Part shown: positions 37,509 to 47,569 of the stretch, piece after piece | Position numbering within the stretch: position 1 is the first letter of the stretch | Layout: each line of letters opens with the position of its first letter | Source: Oceanimonas baumannii | Lineage (GTDB): Bacteria > Pseudomonadota > Gammaproteobacteria > Enterobacterales > Aeromonadaceae | DNA: 64,000 bases | Direction: 5' to 3' | Assembly (NCBI RefSeq): GCF_002245495.1 | Contig: NZ_NQJF01000002.1 | Span: forward strand, 310,001 to 374,000 | Notes under the pieces: generated by a model | The model's database searches: none | What the model was told of the DNA's origin: nothing | The model's input: the letters and a program-made list of their open reading frames with translations, nothing else | Position numbers and translations under genes: made by a program

Positions 37509-39236
37509 TTAATGCGGAGCCTGAGCGGTCAGTTCCTGAATTTTGGTAACGATCTCGGTAATGGCCACTTCCTGTTTGTCGCCGCCACGGCGGTGTTTGT
37601 ATTCCACCACGCCGTTATCCAGGCCGCGCTCACCAATCACAATGCTGTGAGGAACACCCAGTAGTTCCATGTCGGCAAACATCACGCCCGGACGTTCTTT
37701 GCGATCGTCAAACAGCACTTCAATACCGGCGGCAGTCAGGTCGGCATAAAGCTTGTCGGCGACTTCCTGCACCCGGTGCGACTTGTGCATGTTCATGGGA
37801 ATAATCACGACCTGGAAAGGAGCCAGGGCGTCGGGCCAGATAATGCCGCGGTCATCGTGGTTCTGCTCAATGGCGGCAGCCACAATACGCGAGACGCCAA
37901 TGCCATAGCAGCCCATTTCCAGCACGGTGGCTTTACCACCTTCGTTCAGCACGGTGGCGTTCATCTTTTCGGAGTAATTGTTACCGAGCTGGAAGATATG
38001 GCCCACTTCAATGCCGCGTTTGATCTGCAATACACCCTGGCCGCAGGGGCTGGGGTCTCCTTCGCGCACATTACGCAGATCGGCCACCTCGGGCAGAGGC
38101 AGGTCCCGGCCCCAGTTGATGCCGAAATAGTGCTTATCGTCGATATTGGCACCGGCACCAAAGTCGCTCATTACCGCTACGGTGCGATCCACAATCACCG
38201 GTACCGGCATGTTGAGCGGGCCCAATGAACCGGGGCCGGCACCCACGGCGGCACGGACTTCTTCTTCGGTGGCGAAGGTCAGCGGGCTGGCTACCTGGGG
38301 CAGTTTCTCTGCCTTTACTTCGTTCAGCTCGTGATCGCCACGTACCAGCAGCGCCACCAGCGGGGCGTCCATGTCGTCGGCGGCCTTCACCAGCAGGGTT
38401 TTTACGGTCTGCTCGATATTAAGGCCGAATTTTTCCACCAGATCAGCAATGGTTTTGGTATCCGGGGTGTCGGTCAGCACCATGTCCTGAGTGGGCGCAT
38501 CGGCGGCGTCTTTGAGTGCCAGGGCTTCGGCCATTTCGATGTTGGCGGCGTAATCGGATCCGCTGGAGAAGGCGATATCGTCTTCTCCACTCTCGGCCAG
38601 CACGTGGAACTCGTGGGACGCACTGCCACCAATGGCACCGGTGTCGGCCAGTACGGCCCGGAAGTCCAGTCCCATGCGCTCAAACACCCGGCTGTAGGCC
38701 TGGTACATGGCGTCATAGGTTTGCTGAAGGCTTTCCTGATTGGTATGGAAGGAGTAGGCATCCTTCATCACAAATTCGCGGGAGCGCATTACACCAAAAC
38801 GAGGGCGCACTTCATCGCGGAATTTGGTCTGGATCTGATACAGGTTCAGGGGCAGCTGCTTGTAAGACGCCACTTCGTTACGCACCATGGCGGTAATCAC
38901 TTCCTCATGGGTCGGGCCCAGTACAAAAGGACGCTCATGGCGGTCTTTAATGCGCAGCAGCTCGGGGCCGAATTTGTCCCAGCGTCCGGTTTCCTGCCAT
39001 AAATCCGCAGGCTGGACCACCGGCATCAGCATTTCAATGGCACCGGCGCGGTTCATTTCTTCCCGCACAATGGCCGCCACTTTATTCAATACCCGCAGGC
39101 CACTGGGCAGCCAGGTGTAAAGGCCTGACGCCAGCTTGCGGATCATGCCTGCACGCAGCATCAGCTGGTGGCTGATCACCTCGGCATCACTCGGAGTTTC
39201 TTTAAGGGTGGAAAGCAGGTATTGACTGGTACGCAT
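37509..39236 (-). CDS. proS: Proline--tRNA ligase ProS
   Basis: ProS charges tRNA-Pro. From the ATG at 39236 ([20 protein letters not shown]) the 575 residues match the bacterial long form. Class II synthetase motifs are present (for example [18 protein letters not shown], motif 2, and [19 protein letters not shown], motif 3), and the YbaK-like editing domain that clears Ala-tRNA-Pro is inserted between motifs 2 and 3 (about residues 220-400). An upstream in-frame Met adds ten residues not found in the family. It is a single-gene unit, convergent with tyrA. Confidence 0.97.
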   Translation of the reverse strand: MRTSQYLLSTLKETPSDAEVISHQLMLRAGMIRKLASGLYTWLPSGLRVLNKVAAIVREEMNRAGAIEMLMPVVQPADLWQETGRWDKFGPELLRIKDRHERPFVLGPTHEEVITAMVRNEVASYKQLPLNLYQIQTKFRDEVRPRFGVMRSREFVMKDAYSFHTNQESLQQTYDAMYQAYSRVFERMGLDFRAVLADTGAIGGSASHEFHVLAESGEDDIAFSSGSDYAANIEMAEALALKDAADAPTQDMVLTDTPDTKTIADLVEKFGLNIEQTVKTLLVKAADDMDAPLVALLVRGDHELNEVKAEKLPQVASPLTFATEEEVRAAVGAGPGSLGPLNMPVPVIVDRTVAVMSDFGAGANIDDKHYFGINWGRDLPLPEVADLRNVREGDPSPCGQGVLQIKRGIEVGHIFQLGNNYSEKMNATVLNEGGKATVLEMGCYGIGVSRIVAAAIEQNHDDRGIIWPDALAPFQVVIIPMNMHKSHRVQEVADKLYADLTAAGIEVLFDDRKERPGVMFADMELLGVPHSIVIGERGLDNGVVEYKHRRGGDKQEVAITEIVTKIQELTAQAPH

Positions 39237-39423
39237 GAACGGGAACCTTGTTAGCTTAAAATCCATGAAAGCCCGAATTGTAGCAGGGGGGCGGGGCGGG
39301 CAGAAGTGTCTTGCGCTGCTTAAATATTGTTCATGCGGGCCTGCCTGAGCCCATTGACTGCCCCCGCTGTGCTACCCTGTAACCGTAAAAACAAGCCAAT
39401 CCCTTAAACAAGGAAGCATTTTC

Positions 39424-41061
39424 ATGGCCGAAAAAGATAACCACGATGTTATCGCCCCCGAGGGCAGAGCGAATCCGATCGATACGGATTATCAGATAGG
39501 GCAAGACAATATCGCCCTGCAAATCGGCCCGTTCGGGCTGGATATTCACAACCGCGTTTTTATGATTTCCGGGCTGGCCATTGTGGCCTTCGTGTTTCTG
39601 ACACTTGCCTTTCAGAATCAGGTTGGCCCCATGTTCAGCGATCTGCGGGCCTGGCTGACATCAACCCTTGACTGGTTCTTCCTGATGTCCGGCAACATTA
39701 TTGTGCTGGTGTGCCTGGGCCTGATTGTGTCCCCGCTGGGCAGAGTGCGTATCGGTGGTACCGAGGCCTCGCCTGATTTTACCTACATTGGCTGGTTCTC
39801 CATGCTCTTTGCTGCCGGCATGGGGATTGGTCTTATGTTCTTCGGGGTATCGGAGCCGCTGACCCACTTCAGTACGTCCATGGCCGGTACCACTGCAGAG
39901 AATGGGATGCGTACCGACTGGGCTCCTCTGGGCGGTGCTGCCGGTGATGCCACTGAGGCGACCCGTCTGGGTATGGCAGCCACGCTTTATCACTGGGCAT
40001 TACACCCTTGGGCCGTGTATGCCGTGCTGGCGCTGGGTCTGGCCATTTTTTCCTTTAACAAGGGGCTGCCGCTGACCATGCGCTCCGTACTCTATCCGCT
40101 GCTGGGAGAGCGGGTATGGGGCTGGCCCGGGCATATTATTGATATTCTGGCCGTGGTGGCCACTTTGTTTGGTCTGGCCACCTCGCTGGGATACGGGGCG
40201 TCGCAGGCCTCTGCCGGTCTGAACTTCCTGTTTGATATTCCCGACACCATCACCACTCAGGTGGTGCTGGTGATCCTGATCACGGCGGTGGCACTGGTTT
40301 CGGTACTGGCGGGCCTGGATGCCGGGGTGAAGCGCCTGTCGGAAATCAATATGGCACTGGCCGCACTGCTGCTGCTGTTTGTGGTGATAGTCGGTCCAAC
40401 CTTGCTGATCTTAAGCGGTCTGTTTAACAACATTGTCTCTTATTTTGAATATTTCCCGGCCTTGTCCATGCCCTTTGGCCGTGAAGATGCCAACTACTCG
40501 CAAGGCTGGACTGCTTTCTACTGGGCCTGGTGGATTTCCTGGTCACCCTTTGTCGGCATGTTTATCGCCCGGGTGTCCCGTGGCCGCTCCGTTCGTGAAT
40601 TCCTGATTGCCGTGCTGGTGGTGCCGACTTCCGCCTGTATGCTGTGGTTCAGTGCATTTGGTGGTACTGCCATTGATCTGGTGGTCAGTAAAGGCATTAA
40701 TGCTGTTGCTGAGGCGGATCTGCCGTTGCAGCTGTTCGTGATGTTAGAGCAACTGCCGCTGACGGCCATTACCTCCTTTATCGGTATTGTGCTGGTGGTG
40801 GTGTTCTTTGTGACCTCTTCCGACTCCGGCTCGCTGGTGATAGACACCATCGCTGCCGGTGGCAAGGTGAATGCGCCCAAACCTCAGCGGGTATTCTGGT
40901 GTACCTTTGAGGGGCTGGTGGCTATTGCGCTGATGCTGGGCGGTGGTCTGGCCGGCTTGCAGGCCATGGCCGTTTCTACCGGTTTCCCCTTTACCATTGT
41001 GCTGCTGATATCCTGTGTGGCGCTGATCAAGGGACTGATGTCGGAGCCAAGAGGCAAATAA
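39424..41061 (+). CDS. BCCT-family betaine/carnitine/choline transporter
   Basis: This is a secondary transporter of the betaine-choline-carnitine family, taking up compatible solutes or their precursors. The 545 residues form about twelve membrane helices. The glycine stretch AGMGIGLMFFGVSEP, with Met as in sodium-coupled BetP, and the signature FYWAWWISWSPFVGMFIARV are clear. The substrate cannot be read from sequence alone. A long N-terminal cytoplasmic tail of about 45 residues is acidic. It stands alone, with a terminator after it. Confidence 0.92.
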   Translation: MAEKDNHDVIAPEGRANPIDTDYQIGQDNIALQIGPFGLDIHNRVFMISGLAIVAFVFLTLAFQNQVGPMFSDLRAWLTSTLDWFFLMSGNIIVLVCLGLIVSPLGRVRIGGTEASPDFTYIGWFSMLFAAGMGIGLMFFGVSEPLTHFSTSMAGTTAENGMRTDWAPLGGAAGDATEATRLGMAATLYHWALHPWAVYAVLALGLAIFSFNKGLPLTMRSVLYPLLGERVWGWPGHIIDILAVVATLFGLATSLGYGASQASAGLNFLFDIPDTITTQVVLVILITAVALVSVLAGLDAGVKRLSEINMALAALLLLFVVIVGPTLLILSGLFNNIVSYFEYFPALSMPFGREDANYSQGWTAFYWAWWISWSPFVGMFIARVSRGRSVREFLIAVLVVPTSACMLWFSAFGGTAIDLVVSKGINAVAEADLPLQLFVMLEQLPLTAITSFIGIVLVVVFFVTSSDSGSLVIDTIAAGGKVNAPKPQRVFWCTFEGLVAIALMLGGGLAGLQAMAVSTGFPFTIVLLISCVALIKGLMSEPRGK

Positions 41062-41079
41062 CGCCGGATTCATTTATTC

Positions 41080-41104
41080 AAGGCAGCCATGCGCTGCCTT
41101 TTTT
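41080..41104 (+). terminator. Rho-independent terminator after the BCCT gene
   Basis: AAGGCAGC and GCTGCCTT form an eight-base stem with loop CATGC, followed by TTTT (six T in all). It lies 18 bases after the transporter stop and 20 bases before the next gene. Confidence 0.85.
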
Positions 41105-41123
41105 CGCTTTGCAGGAGTGAGCC

Positions 41124-42995
41124 ATGGAAGCTGAGCAACTGGAGGTACTTGCCTTCATTCGCCAGTACTATCCCTTTAAGTCATTGCCCGAAGATGTGCT
41201 GGAGCAGGTGGCGACCCAGGTGGAAGTTGCCTACTTTCGTGCCGGCACCATTATTTTCAAATATGGCGATGCGGTACATGATCTTTATCTGATCCGCAGC
41301 GGGGCGGTGGAAATACACCGTCGTAACGGCGAGCTGTATAACCGTTTGAGTGAAGGCAGTCTGTTTGGCCAGATGGGACTGCTGATGAATAACAAAAACC
41401 GGTTGCCGGCCACGGCACTGGAAGACACCCTGGTGTACTGTCTGCCGGAAGCGGTGTTTCATGATCTATATGAGCGTTTTGAAGTTTTTGCCGACTTTGT
41501 GGAGGTCGGGGACAGTGCCCGGCTGCGCCATGCAGTATCCCGTTATCAGGATGCCAATGAGCTGATGACATCGGGCATTCGTGAGCTGATCTCGCGGGAG
41601 CCGGTGTCCATCGGTCGTTCGGCCAGCGTCTATGATGCGGCCCGTAAAATGACCGAAGAAGCGGTGTCATCCATTCTTATCCTGAATGAACAGGGTGAAG
41701 AAGAGGACGAGGTGGCCGGTATTATTACTGACAGGGATCTGCGAACCCGGGTACTGGCGGAACAGCTGCCAGCCGATACTCCGGTGGCCGACATTATGTC
41801 GGTGGATCTGGTGGCGGCAGAAAGTGATCAATACGTGTTTGAAGCCATGCTCACCATGTTGCGCTATAACCTGCATCATCTGCCGGTGCTGCACAGAGGA
41901 AAGCCTATTGGCGTGGTGGCGCTGTCAGATGTGATGCGACATGAGTCCCGTAACAGCCTGTTTGTGGTGCGGCATATCTTCCGGGCTCAGGATGCCGATG
42001 AGCTTGCCACCATTGCCGATGATGCCCGGGCCTGCTTTGTGCGCATGGTCAAGGAAGATGCCAACTCTCATATGATTGGCTCGGCCATGGCGGTGATTGG
42101 CCGCAGCTTTAAACAGCGCCTGCTGGAGCTGGCCGAAGAAAACCTGGGGCCACCGCCGGTGCCCTACTGCTTTCTGGCGCTGGGCTCGATGGCCCGTGAC
42201 GAGCAGCTGGTGGTGACCGATCAGGATAACGCTATTATTCTGGATAATGGTTATAGTGCAGAGCATCATAACGATTATTTTGCTGCACTGGCCAAATATG
42301 TCAGCGATGGTCTGGCCGCCTGCGGCTACAGTTATTGCACCGGCAATATTATGGCCACCAATCCTGAATGGCGTAAAACCCGTAAAGAATGGGAACAGTG
42401 CTTTCTTGACTGGATCGATAACCCCAGTGCCCGCTCATTGCTTAACAGCAACGTTTTCTTCGATCTTGACGGCGTATACGGGCACCTGGAGTGGGCCGAG
42501 CAGCTTAACCGGTTGATCGTGCGCCGGGCCCGGCGCAGTCCGCGTTTTCTGGCCAGCATGGCCCGCAATGCCTTGCTGCGTACGCCGCCGCTGGGCTTCT
42601 TCAAAGAGTTCGTGATGGAGCAGGATGGCAAGCATAACAATTCCATCAATCTCAAGCGCCGGGGAACGGCGCCGCTGGCGGATCTGATCCGTGTACATGC
42701 CCTGGCCACGGGATCCAAGGCCCGCAATTCCTTTGAACGGCTGAACGATGTGATAGAAGCCGACATTCTGCCCAGAGGAAGGGGACCGGATTTGCGTGAT
42801 GCCATGGAGTTTATTGCCACGGTGCGTATCCGCCATCAGGCCATGGATGTGGAAGCGGGCCGGGAGCCCGATAACAATATAGAGCCGGAAAATCTGTCCG
42901 ACTTTGAGCGGCGGAATTTAAAAGATGCCTTTCAGATCCTGAGCCAGGCTCAGAAATTTCTGAAGTTCCGTTATCAGCCCGGACGAGCCCCTTGA
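41124..42995 (+). CDS. cNMP-binding / CBS / DUF294 nucleotidyltransferase-like protein
   Basis: This large cytoplasmic signalling protein of 623 residues has four parts. A cyclic-nucleotide-binding domain spans about residues 15-130 (FRAGTIIFKYGDAVHDLYLIRSG split around the core). A CBS pair follows (about 155-280, with SVYDAARKMTEEAVSSILIL and LHHLPVLHRGKPIGVVALSD). A DUF294 nucleotidyltransferase-like domain is recognised by LGSMARDEQLVVTDQDNAI, and a helical C-terminal DUF294_C domain ends it. The GlnD-like motif keeps its aspartates, so activity is possible. Substrate and ligand are unknown. The exonuclease gene 7 bases downstream is its usual partner. Confidence 0.87.
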   Translation: MEAEQLEVLAFIRQYYPFKSLPEDVLEQVATQVEVAYFRAGTIIFKYGDAVHDLYLIRSGAVEIHRRNGELYNRLSEGSLFGQMGLLMNNKNRLPATALEDTLVYCLPEAVFHDLYERFEVFADFVEVGDSARLRHAVSRYQDANELMTSGIRELISREPVSIGRSASVYDAARKMTEEAVSSILILNEQGEEEDEVAGIITDRDLRTRVLAEQLPADTPVADIMSVDLVAAESDQYVFEAMLTMLRYNLHHLPVLHRGKPIGVVALSDVMRHESRNSLFVVRHIFRAQDADELATIADDARACFVRMVKEDANSHMIGSAMAVIGRSFKQRLLELAEENLGPPPVPYCFLALGSMARDEQLVVTDQDNAIILDNGYSAEHHNDYFAALAKYVSDGLAACGYSYCTGNIMATNPEWRKTRKEWEQCFLDWIDNPSARSLLNSNVFFDLDGVYGHLEWAEQLNRLIVRRARRSPRFLASMARNALLRTPPLGFFKEFVMEQDGKHNNSINLKRRGTAPLADLIRVHALATGSKARNSFERLNDVIEADILPRGRGPDLRDAMEFIATVRIRHQAMDVEAGREPDNNIEPENLSDFERRNLKDAFQILSQAQKFLKFRYQPGRAP

Positions 42996-43002
42996 GGAAG
43001 TT

Positions 43003-43734
43003 ATGGTTTACCTGAGACCGTCATCACTGGTGGAGCCGGTTCGTGCACCTGACTGGCCGGCGTTGTTTGAACAGCGGGCCCGCAGTGCCCGTGATTACCG
43101 GTTGCAGCGCTTTTACCGGGCCGGCCTGCCAGATCCGGACACGCCCCTTGCCGAGGTGCCTTTCGTGGCACTGGACTTTGAAACGACCGGTCTGGATGCC
43201 CGGAAAGACGCCATTGTCAGCATTGGTCTGGTACCGTTTACCCTGCACCGTATTCGCTGTCGCGATGCGGCCCACTGGATTGTAAATCCGCACCGGCCAC
43301 TGGCAGGGGAAACCGTTGCCTTACACGGTATAACCCATTCTGAAATAGAAGAAGCCCCGGATTTGCTGCAGGTGCTTGATGAACTGCTCACTGCTCTGGC
43401 CGGTCATATTGTGGTGGTGCATTACCGGCGTATAGAGCAGATATTTTTTGCGGCGGCGCTGAAGGCCCGGCTGAATGAGGATATTCGTTTTCCGGTGGTC
43501 GATACCATGGAGCTGGAAACCCGTTTTCACCCGAGAACACTCAGTCTGTGGAGCCGTCTGCGCGGCCACAAGCCGGTATCTATCCGGCTGGCCAAAAGCC
43601 GTGAGCGTTACAACCTGCCTCACTATCCGCCCCATCATGCCCTGACCGATGCATTAGCTACCGCCGAACTGTTACAAGCGCAGATAGCCTATCACTACAC
43701 ACCGGAAATGCCATTAAGTGAGCTGTGGCTCTAA
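43003..43734 (+). CDS. DnaQ-like 3'-5' exonuclease
   Basis: This is a DEDDh-type exonuclease related to the epsilon subunit of DNA polymerase III. Exo I is VALDFETTGLDARKD near residue 56; Exo III is HHALTDALATAELL near residue 210. At Exo II the usual Asp position reads Glu (VVVHYRRIEQIFF), which may be a feature of this subfamily. At 243 residues it lacks a polymerase-binding tail. It follows the DUF294 protein by 7 bases, a pairing seen in many gammaproteobacteria; the job is unknown. Confidence 0.88.
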   Translation: MVYLRPSSLVEPVRAPDWPALFEQRARSARDYRLQRFYRAGLPDPDTPLAEVPFVALDFETTGLDARKDAIVSIGLVPFTLHRIRCRDAAHWIVNPHRPLAGETVALHGITHSEIEEAPDLLQVLDELLTALAGHIVVVHYRRIEQIFFAAALKARLNEDIRFPVVDTMELETRFHPRTLSLWSRLRGHKPVSIRLAKSRERYNLPHYPPHHALTDALATAELLQAQIAYHYTPEMPLSELWL

Positions 43735-43746
43735 TTTTCAAAGGGG

Positions 43747-44370
43747 TCACAGTTTCCCGAGGGGAGGTACTTTAGGTCCGTCATCGGGTTCGCTGTCGGG
43801 CAGGCTGAGCACTGGTTCCCGGCGGCCACCGGCGAGCGGGGCAGGCTGACTCACAGGGCGCAGCAAGGCTTTTATTTCGTCCTGCAGCTCCTGAGGCTCG
43901 GGCCAGTCTTTGGGGGAGATATGTACCACGGGCAGACCGGCTGCTTCAATTTGCTCCAGTAACCGGTGCCGGTGTCGGCCATCGGCCCGGCTCAGGCTGT
44001 CGTCGGTCAGGGCTACAACGAGGCGGGGGGTCAGATCGCCGGGCGCACACAGCACAAAATCCAGCTTCTCGCCATATATTGTCTGCCAGGCTTGCTCTTT
44101 ATGTGCTTTTCTCAGTGTGGGCGACAGCGCCAGCACTTCGCTCATCTGCACCGCCGGAAACACTCGCAGGTGGGTACCAGCGGTGCGTTCAAGCAGCTTA
44201 AAGGCCGTGGCGGCCTCCGGGCTGAACATGATCTTCTGCACATACGCCTGGCCCGGCTTGCCTTGCCAGATACGGCGCAGCAGGCTGAAAAGCACCAGCA
44301 GAACAAGCAGTGTTACCAGGCTCAGCATCAGCCAGTCGAGTAAGGAAACGGGCAACCAGTCGATCATCAT
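43747..44370 (-). CDS. DUF2726 membrane-anchored nuclease-like protein
   Basis: From ATG 44370 the 207 residues comprise an N-terminal membrane helix (LMLSLVTLLVLLVLFSLL), then a DUF2726 domain (about residues 40-165). That domain belongs to the restriction-endonuclease-like group and shows LDFVLCAPGDLTPRLVVALTDD. A Pro-rich tail follows. Function is not established. The start is uncertain: an in-frame Met lies 26 codons upstream and neither has a clear ribosome site. It is convergent with the exonuclease gene (12-base gap). Confidence 0.75.
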   Translation of the reverse strand: MMIDWLPVSLLDWLMLSLVTLLVLLVLFSLLRRIWQGKPGQAYVQKIMFSPEAATAFKLLERTAGTHLRVFPAVQMSEVLALSPTLRKAHKEQAWQTIYGEKLDFVLCAPGDLTPRLVVALTDDSLSRADGRHRHRLLEQIEAAGLPVVHISPKDWPEPQELQDEIKALLRPVSQPAPLAGGRREPVLSLPDSEPDDGPKVPPLGKL

Positions 44371-44437
44371 TTTATCCGGTATGAACAAGATATTATCAGT
44401 GTACTCAGCCAGTAATAAAAAATGAACCGGGGTGGTG

Positions 44438-44467
44438 CTGGTATGCACCGGCGCTCACCCCTATAAT
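44438..44467 (+). promoter_or_regulatory. Probable promoter of gcvA
   Basis: A perfect TATAAT at 44462-44467 lies 32 bases before the gcvA ATG, with a weak CTGGTA -35 at 44438-44443 (18-base spacer). A small stem (GGTGC/GCACC) overlaps the -35 region. The divergent DUF2726 gene may share this 129-base gap. Confidence 0.5.
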
Positions 44468-44499
44468 TCACAGCCATTAAAACGCTGCCAGAGGTGAGC

Positions 44500-45411
44500 A
44501 TGTCCCGGCGATTACCCCCGCTTAATGCACTGAAGGCCTTTGAAGCCGCGGCCCGGAATCTGAGTTTTACCCGGGCGGCGGAAGAGCTGTTTGTCACTCA
44601 GGCAGCCATCAGCCATCAAATTAAGGGGCTGGAAGAGTATCTGGGTATCAAGCTGTTTCGCCGGCGTAACCGCTCGCTGTTGCTGACGGAAGAAGGCCAA
44701 AGCTATTTTCTTGAAATAAAGGATATTTTTACCGGTATCTCCGACGCTACTGAGCGGCTGCTGGCACGCAGTGCCAAAGGAGCATTAACGGTCAGTCTGC
44801 AGCCGAGTTTTGCCATTCAGTGGCTGGTACCCCGGCTGGTGCGCTTCAGTGAAGAGCATCCGGACATTGATGTGCGCATCAAGGCCGTTGATCTTGATGA
44901 AGGGTCACTGACTGACGATGTGGATGTGGCCATTTATTACGGCAAGGGACATTGGCCCGGGCTGCGTGCCGACAAACTGCACACTGAATACCTTATCCCT
45001 GTGTGCTCACCCATGCTGCTGATGGGCACCCGGCCACTGAAAAGCCCGGATGATCTGACCCGGCATACGCTGTTGCACGACACTTCCCGGCGTGACTGGA
45101 AGGCCTGGTTTAAACAGCTGGATATTCAGGCGGCCAATGTGAATCAGGGGCCGATATTCAGCCACTCTTCCATGGTGATCCAGGCTGCCATTCACGGGCA
45201 GGGAGTGGCACTCGGTCACAGTGTGCTGACTCAGCCGGAAATTGACGCCGGACGGCTGGTCTGTCCCTTTGAGCAGGTGTTAATGTCGAAGAATGCTTAT
45301 TACCTGGTCACACATGAGTCTCAGGCCAGCCTGGGTAAGATAGCCGCTTTTCGCGACTGGATGCTGGCATTGGTGACCAAAGAAGAAAAGCAAAAGGCGG
45401 TGAACGGATGA
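44500..45411 (+). CDS. gcvA: LysR-type regulator GcvA
   Basis: GcvA activates or represses the glycine-cleavage operon in response to glycine and purines. The N-terminus LPPLNALKAFEAAARNLSFT and the helix-turn-helix TRAAEELFVTQAAISHQIKG are close to E. coli GcvA, as are RRRNRSLLLTEEGQSYFL and ARSAKGALTVSLQPSFAI, so the assignment goes beyond generic LysR. I use ATG 44500 (303 residues), close to AGAGG; GTG 44494 is in frame. The overlap with the next gene suggests coupling. Confidence 0.93.
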   Translation: MSRRLPPLNALKAFEAAARNLSFTRAAEELFVTQAAISHQIKGLEEYLGIKLFRRRNRSLLLTEEGQSYFLEIKDIFTGISDATERLLARSAKGALTVSLQPSFAIQWLVPRLVRFSEEHPDIDVRIKAVDLDEGSLTDDVDVAIYYGKGHWPGLRADKLHTEYLIPVCSPMLLMGTRPLKSPDDLTRHTLLHDTSRRDWKAWFKQLDIQAANVNQGPIFSHSSMVIQAAIHGQGVALGHSVLTQPEIDAGRLVCPFEQVLMSKNAYYLVTHESQASLGKIAAFRDWMLALVTKEEKQKAVNG

Positions 45412-46019
45412 AGGTGTTAAAAAACGGCTCTGATACGGCGTGTCGCCGCTTATTGCTGGCGCACGGTGCCGGTGCTGGCATGGAGCATGATGTCATGCAA
45501 ACGCTGGCGCAAGGGCTAGCCTGTGATGATATTCAGGTGATTCGTTTTGAGTTTCCGTATATGCAGAAAACCCGCGCTGATGGTCGCCGCCGCCCCCCCG
45601 ACCGGGAGCCGGTATTGCTTGACTGCTGGCGGCAGGTCGTTGCTGAATTTGCTCACCCCGGGCTGTTTATGGCGGGCAAATCCATGGGCGGGCGCATGGC
45701 TTCACTGGTGGCCGATGAGCTGCAGCCCGCTGGTTTGATATTGCTGGGGTTTCCTTTTTATCCGCCAGGCAAGCCGGATCGCTTTCGCGGGCAGCACCTG
45801 GCTTCCATAACAACACCGACGTTGTTGCTGCAAGGGGAGCGGGATACGTTTGGCGATCGGGAAGCCGTGGCTGGGTACGATCTGGCTGATACGGTACAGA
45901 CCAGCTGGATAACGGACGGTGATCATGGCTTCAAGCCCCGCAAGGCGTCGGGGGCCACGCTTGAAAGCAACCTGGCGTGTGTTATCGACAACATGAGGAA
46001 CTTTATTCGTGAGCATTAA
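45408..46019 (+). CDS. Alpha/beta hydrolase of the KANL3/Tex30 type
   Basis: A small hydrolase of 203 residues. The opening LLAHGAGAGMEHD carries the oxyanion loop, the nucleophile elbow is GKSMGGRMAS near residue 90, Asp is in LLQGERDTFGD and the His in TDGDHGFKPRK, so the catalytic triad is complete. Substrate unknown. It overlaps the gcvA stop and the ygdD start, so it is inserted in what is in E. coli a gcvA-ygdD-rlmM block. Confidence 0.85.
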   Translation: MKVLKNGSDTACRRLLLAHGAGAGMEHDVMQTLAQGLACDDIQVIRFEFPYMQKTRADGRRRPPDREPVLLDCWRQVVAEFAHPGLFMAGKSMGGRMASLVADELQPAGLILLGFPFYPPGKPDRFRGQHLASITTPTLLLQGERDTFGDREAVAGYDLADTVQTSWITDGDHGFKPRKASGATLESNLACVIDNMRNFIREH

Positions 46020-46395
46020 TCTCGCGTTTTATGGGGCAGCCCTGTTTGGTCTGACAGCGACTGCGCTGGGGGCTTATGGAGCTCATGGCCTGGCAGCCGG
46101 TGGCACGGCCGCGACGCTGGTATCGGCATTTAACACCGGTGTGCAATATCAGTTTTTACATGCACTGGCCTTGTTGCTGGTGGCTGTGATGCTAAAACAG
46201 CGTGCTAGCGGGTTGCTGAATGCCGCCGTGATCTTTTTTGTGCTGGGCATTGTGATGTTCAGCGGCAGTATTTATACCCTGGTGTTGTTTGGCACCAAAG
46301 GGATTGGTTTTATTACCCCGCTCGGGGGGATGAGTTTTATGGTGGGCTGGCTGTGCCTGTTACTGGCTGGCCGCACCTGGTTGAGGTTTAAATGA
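46009..46395 (+). CDS. ygdD: DUF423 membrane protein YgdD (GTG start)
   Basis: A four-helix inner-membrane protein of 128 residues of unknown function. The signature [13 protein letters not shown] near residue 20, [18 protein letters not shown] and [16 protein letters not shown] are all typical of DUF423. Translation starts at GTG 46009, overlapping the hydrolase gene. The stop overlaps rlmM, matching the E. coli ygdD-rlmM order. Confidence 0.9.
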   Translation: MSINLAFYGAALFGLTATALGAYGAHGLAAGGTAATLVSAFNTGVQYQFLHALALLLVAVMLKQRASGLLNAAVIFFVLGIVMFSGSIYTLVLFGTKGIGFITPLGGMSFMVGWLCLLLAGRTWLRFK

Positions 46396-47483
46396 AACAG
46401 TTGTTGATATATTGCCGCCCCGGATTTGAAAAAGAAGCGGCAGCGGAAATTCAGGAAAGGGCAGGACTGATGGGGTGTCCCGGTTTTGCCCGTACCAAAG
46501 ATGACAGCGGTTTTGTCGTATATGAGTGTTTTCAGCCAGAAGATGGCGATTTGCTGGCGCGTAAGTTGCCGTTCCGCGAACTGATTTTTGCCCGCCAGAT
46601 GCTGGTAGTATGGGCGGAGCTGAACGATCTCCCTCTTGATGATCGCATCAGCCCGCTGCTGGAAGCTGCCGAAGGCATGCCGCTGTGCGGGGAAATCAGG
46701 GTGGAAACCGCAGACACCAACGACGGCAAAGAATTATCGCGTTTTTGCCGCAAGTTTACGGTACCTGCGCGTCAGGCGCTGCGTGGCAAAGGCATATTAA
46801 CCCGCAGTGAAGCCCGTAACCGGCCGACACTGCATTTATTTTTTACGGCCAATAACAAAGTGATGCTGGGGTATTCCTATTCCTATAACCAGTCTCCTTT
46901 TCATATGGGCATTCCGCGACTGCGCTTTCCTGCCGATGCTCCCAGCCGTTCCAGTCTTAAGCTGGAAGAAGCCTTTCACGTGTTTATTCCCCGGGAAGAA
47001 TGGGATACCCGTCTGACTTCGGGCCTGCGTGGAGTGGATCTGGGGGCTGCACCTGGTGGCTGGACCTATCAGCTGGTGGCGCGGGGGATGATGGTGGCCG
47101 CCATTGATAATGGCCCCATGGCGCAAAGCCTGATGGACACCGGCCAGGTAAAGCATTACCGGGAAGACGGTTTTAAGTGGCGTCCGAGCCGCAAGAATGT
47201 GTACTGGCTGGTTTGCGACATGGTTGATAAACCGGCCAGAGTTGTTGCGCTGATGGCCGACTGGCTGCTGGAAGAAGACTGCCAGGAAGCGATCTTCAAC
47301 CTTAAATTGCCGATGAAAAAGCGCTATGCCGAGGCGGTGTATAACCTGCAGCAATTGCAGGAAAAACTCGATCAGCTGGGTGGGTTTCAGGTGCAGGCAA
47401 AACAGCTTTATCACGATCGTGAAGAGATCACTGTGCATGTATGTCAGCCACGCAAGGTTGCCAGACTGGAGCCCAAGGCCTGA
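46392..47483 (+). CDS. rlmM: 23S rRNA C2498 2'-O-methyltransferase RlmM
   Basis: RlmM methylates the ribose of C2498 in 23S rRNA using S-adenosylmethionine. The N-terminal THUMP region is followed by the Rossmann-like domain with the SAM site [18 protein letters not shown] near residue 215; Asp, Lys and related residues of the KDKE tetrad region appear in EDGFKWRP and VCDMVDKP. The 363 residues match the family (366 in E. coli). A strong terminator follows. Confidence 0.96.
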   Translation: MKQLLIYCRPGFEKEAAAEIQERAGLMGCPGFARTKDDSGFVVYECFQPEDGDLLARKLPFRELIFARQMLVVWAELNDLPLDDRISPLLEAAEGMPLCGEIRVETADTNDGKELSRFCRKFTVPARQALRGKGILTRSEARNRPTLHLFFTANNKVMLGYSYSYNQSPFHMGIPRLRFPADAPSRSSLKLEEAFHVFIPREEWDTRLTSGLRGVDLGAAPGGWTYQLVARGMMVAAIDNGPMAQSLMDTGQVKHYREDGFKWRPSRKNVYWLVCDMVDKPARVVALMADWLLEEDCQEAIFNLKLPMKKRYAEAVYNLQQLQEKLDQLGGFQVQAKQLYHDREEITVHVCQPRKVARLEPKA

Positions 47484-47515
47484 CTCTTTCGGACAACGGC
47501 CACGGATAAAACTAA

Positions 47516-47543
47516 AAAAGGCGCTGTTATTACAGCGCCTTTT
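47516..47543. terminator. Bidirectional terminator between rlmM and the isocitrate dehydrogenase gene
   Basis: AAAAGGCGCTGT and ACAGCGCCTTTT form a twelve-base perfect stem with loop TATT. T-rich tails occur on both strands (TTTTGTTTT on plus, TTTTTTAG on minus), so it serves both convergent genes. Confidence 0.9.
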
Positions 47544-47569
47544 GTTTTGGTAACCGCTTAAAGCCGGTA

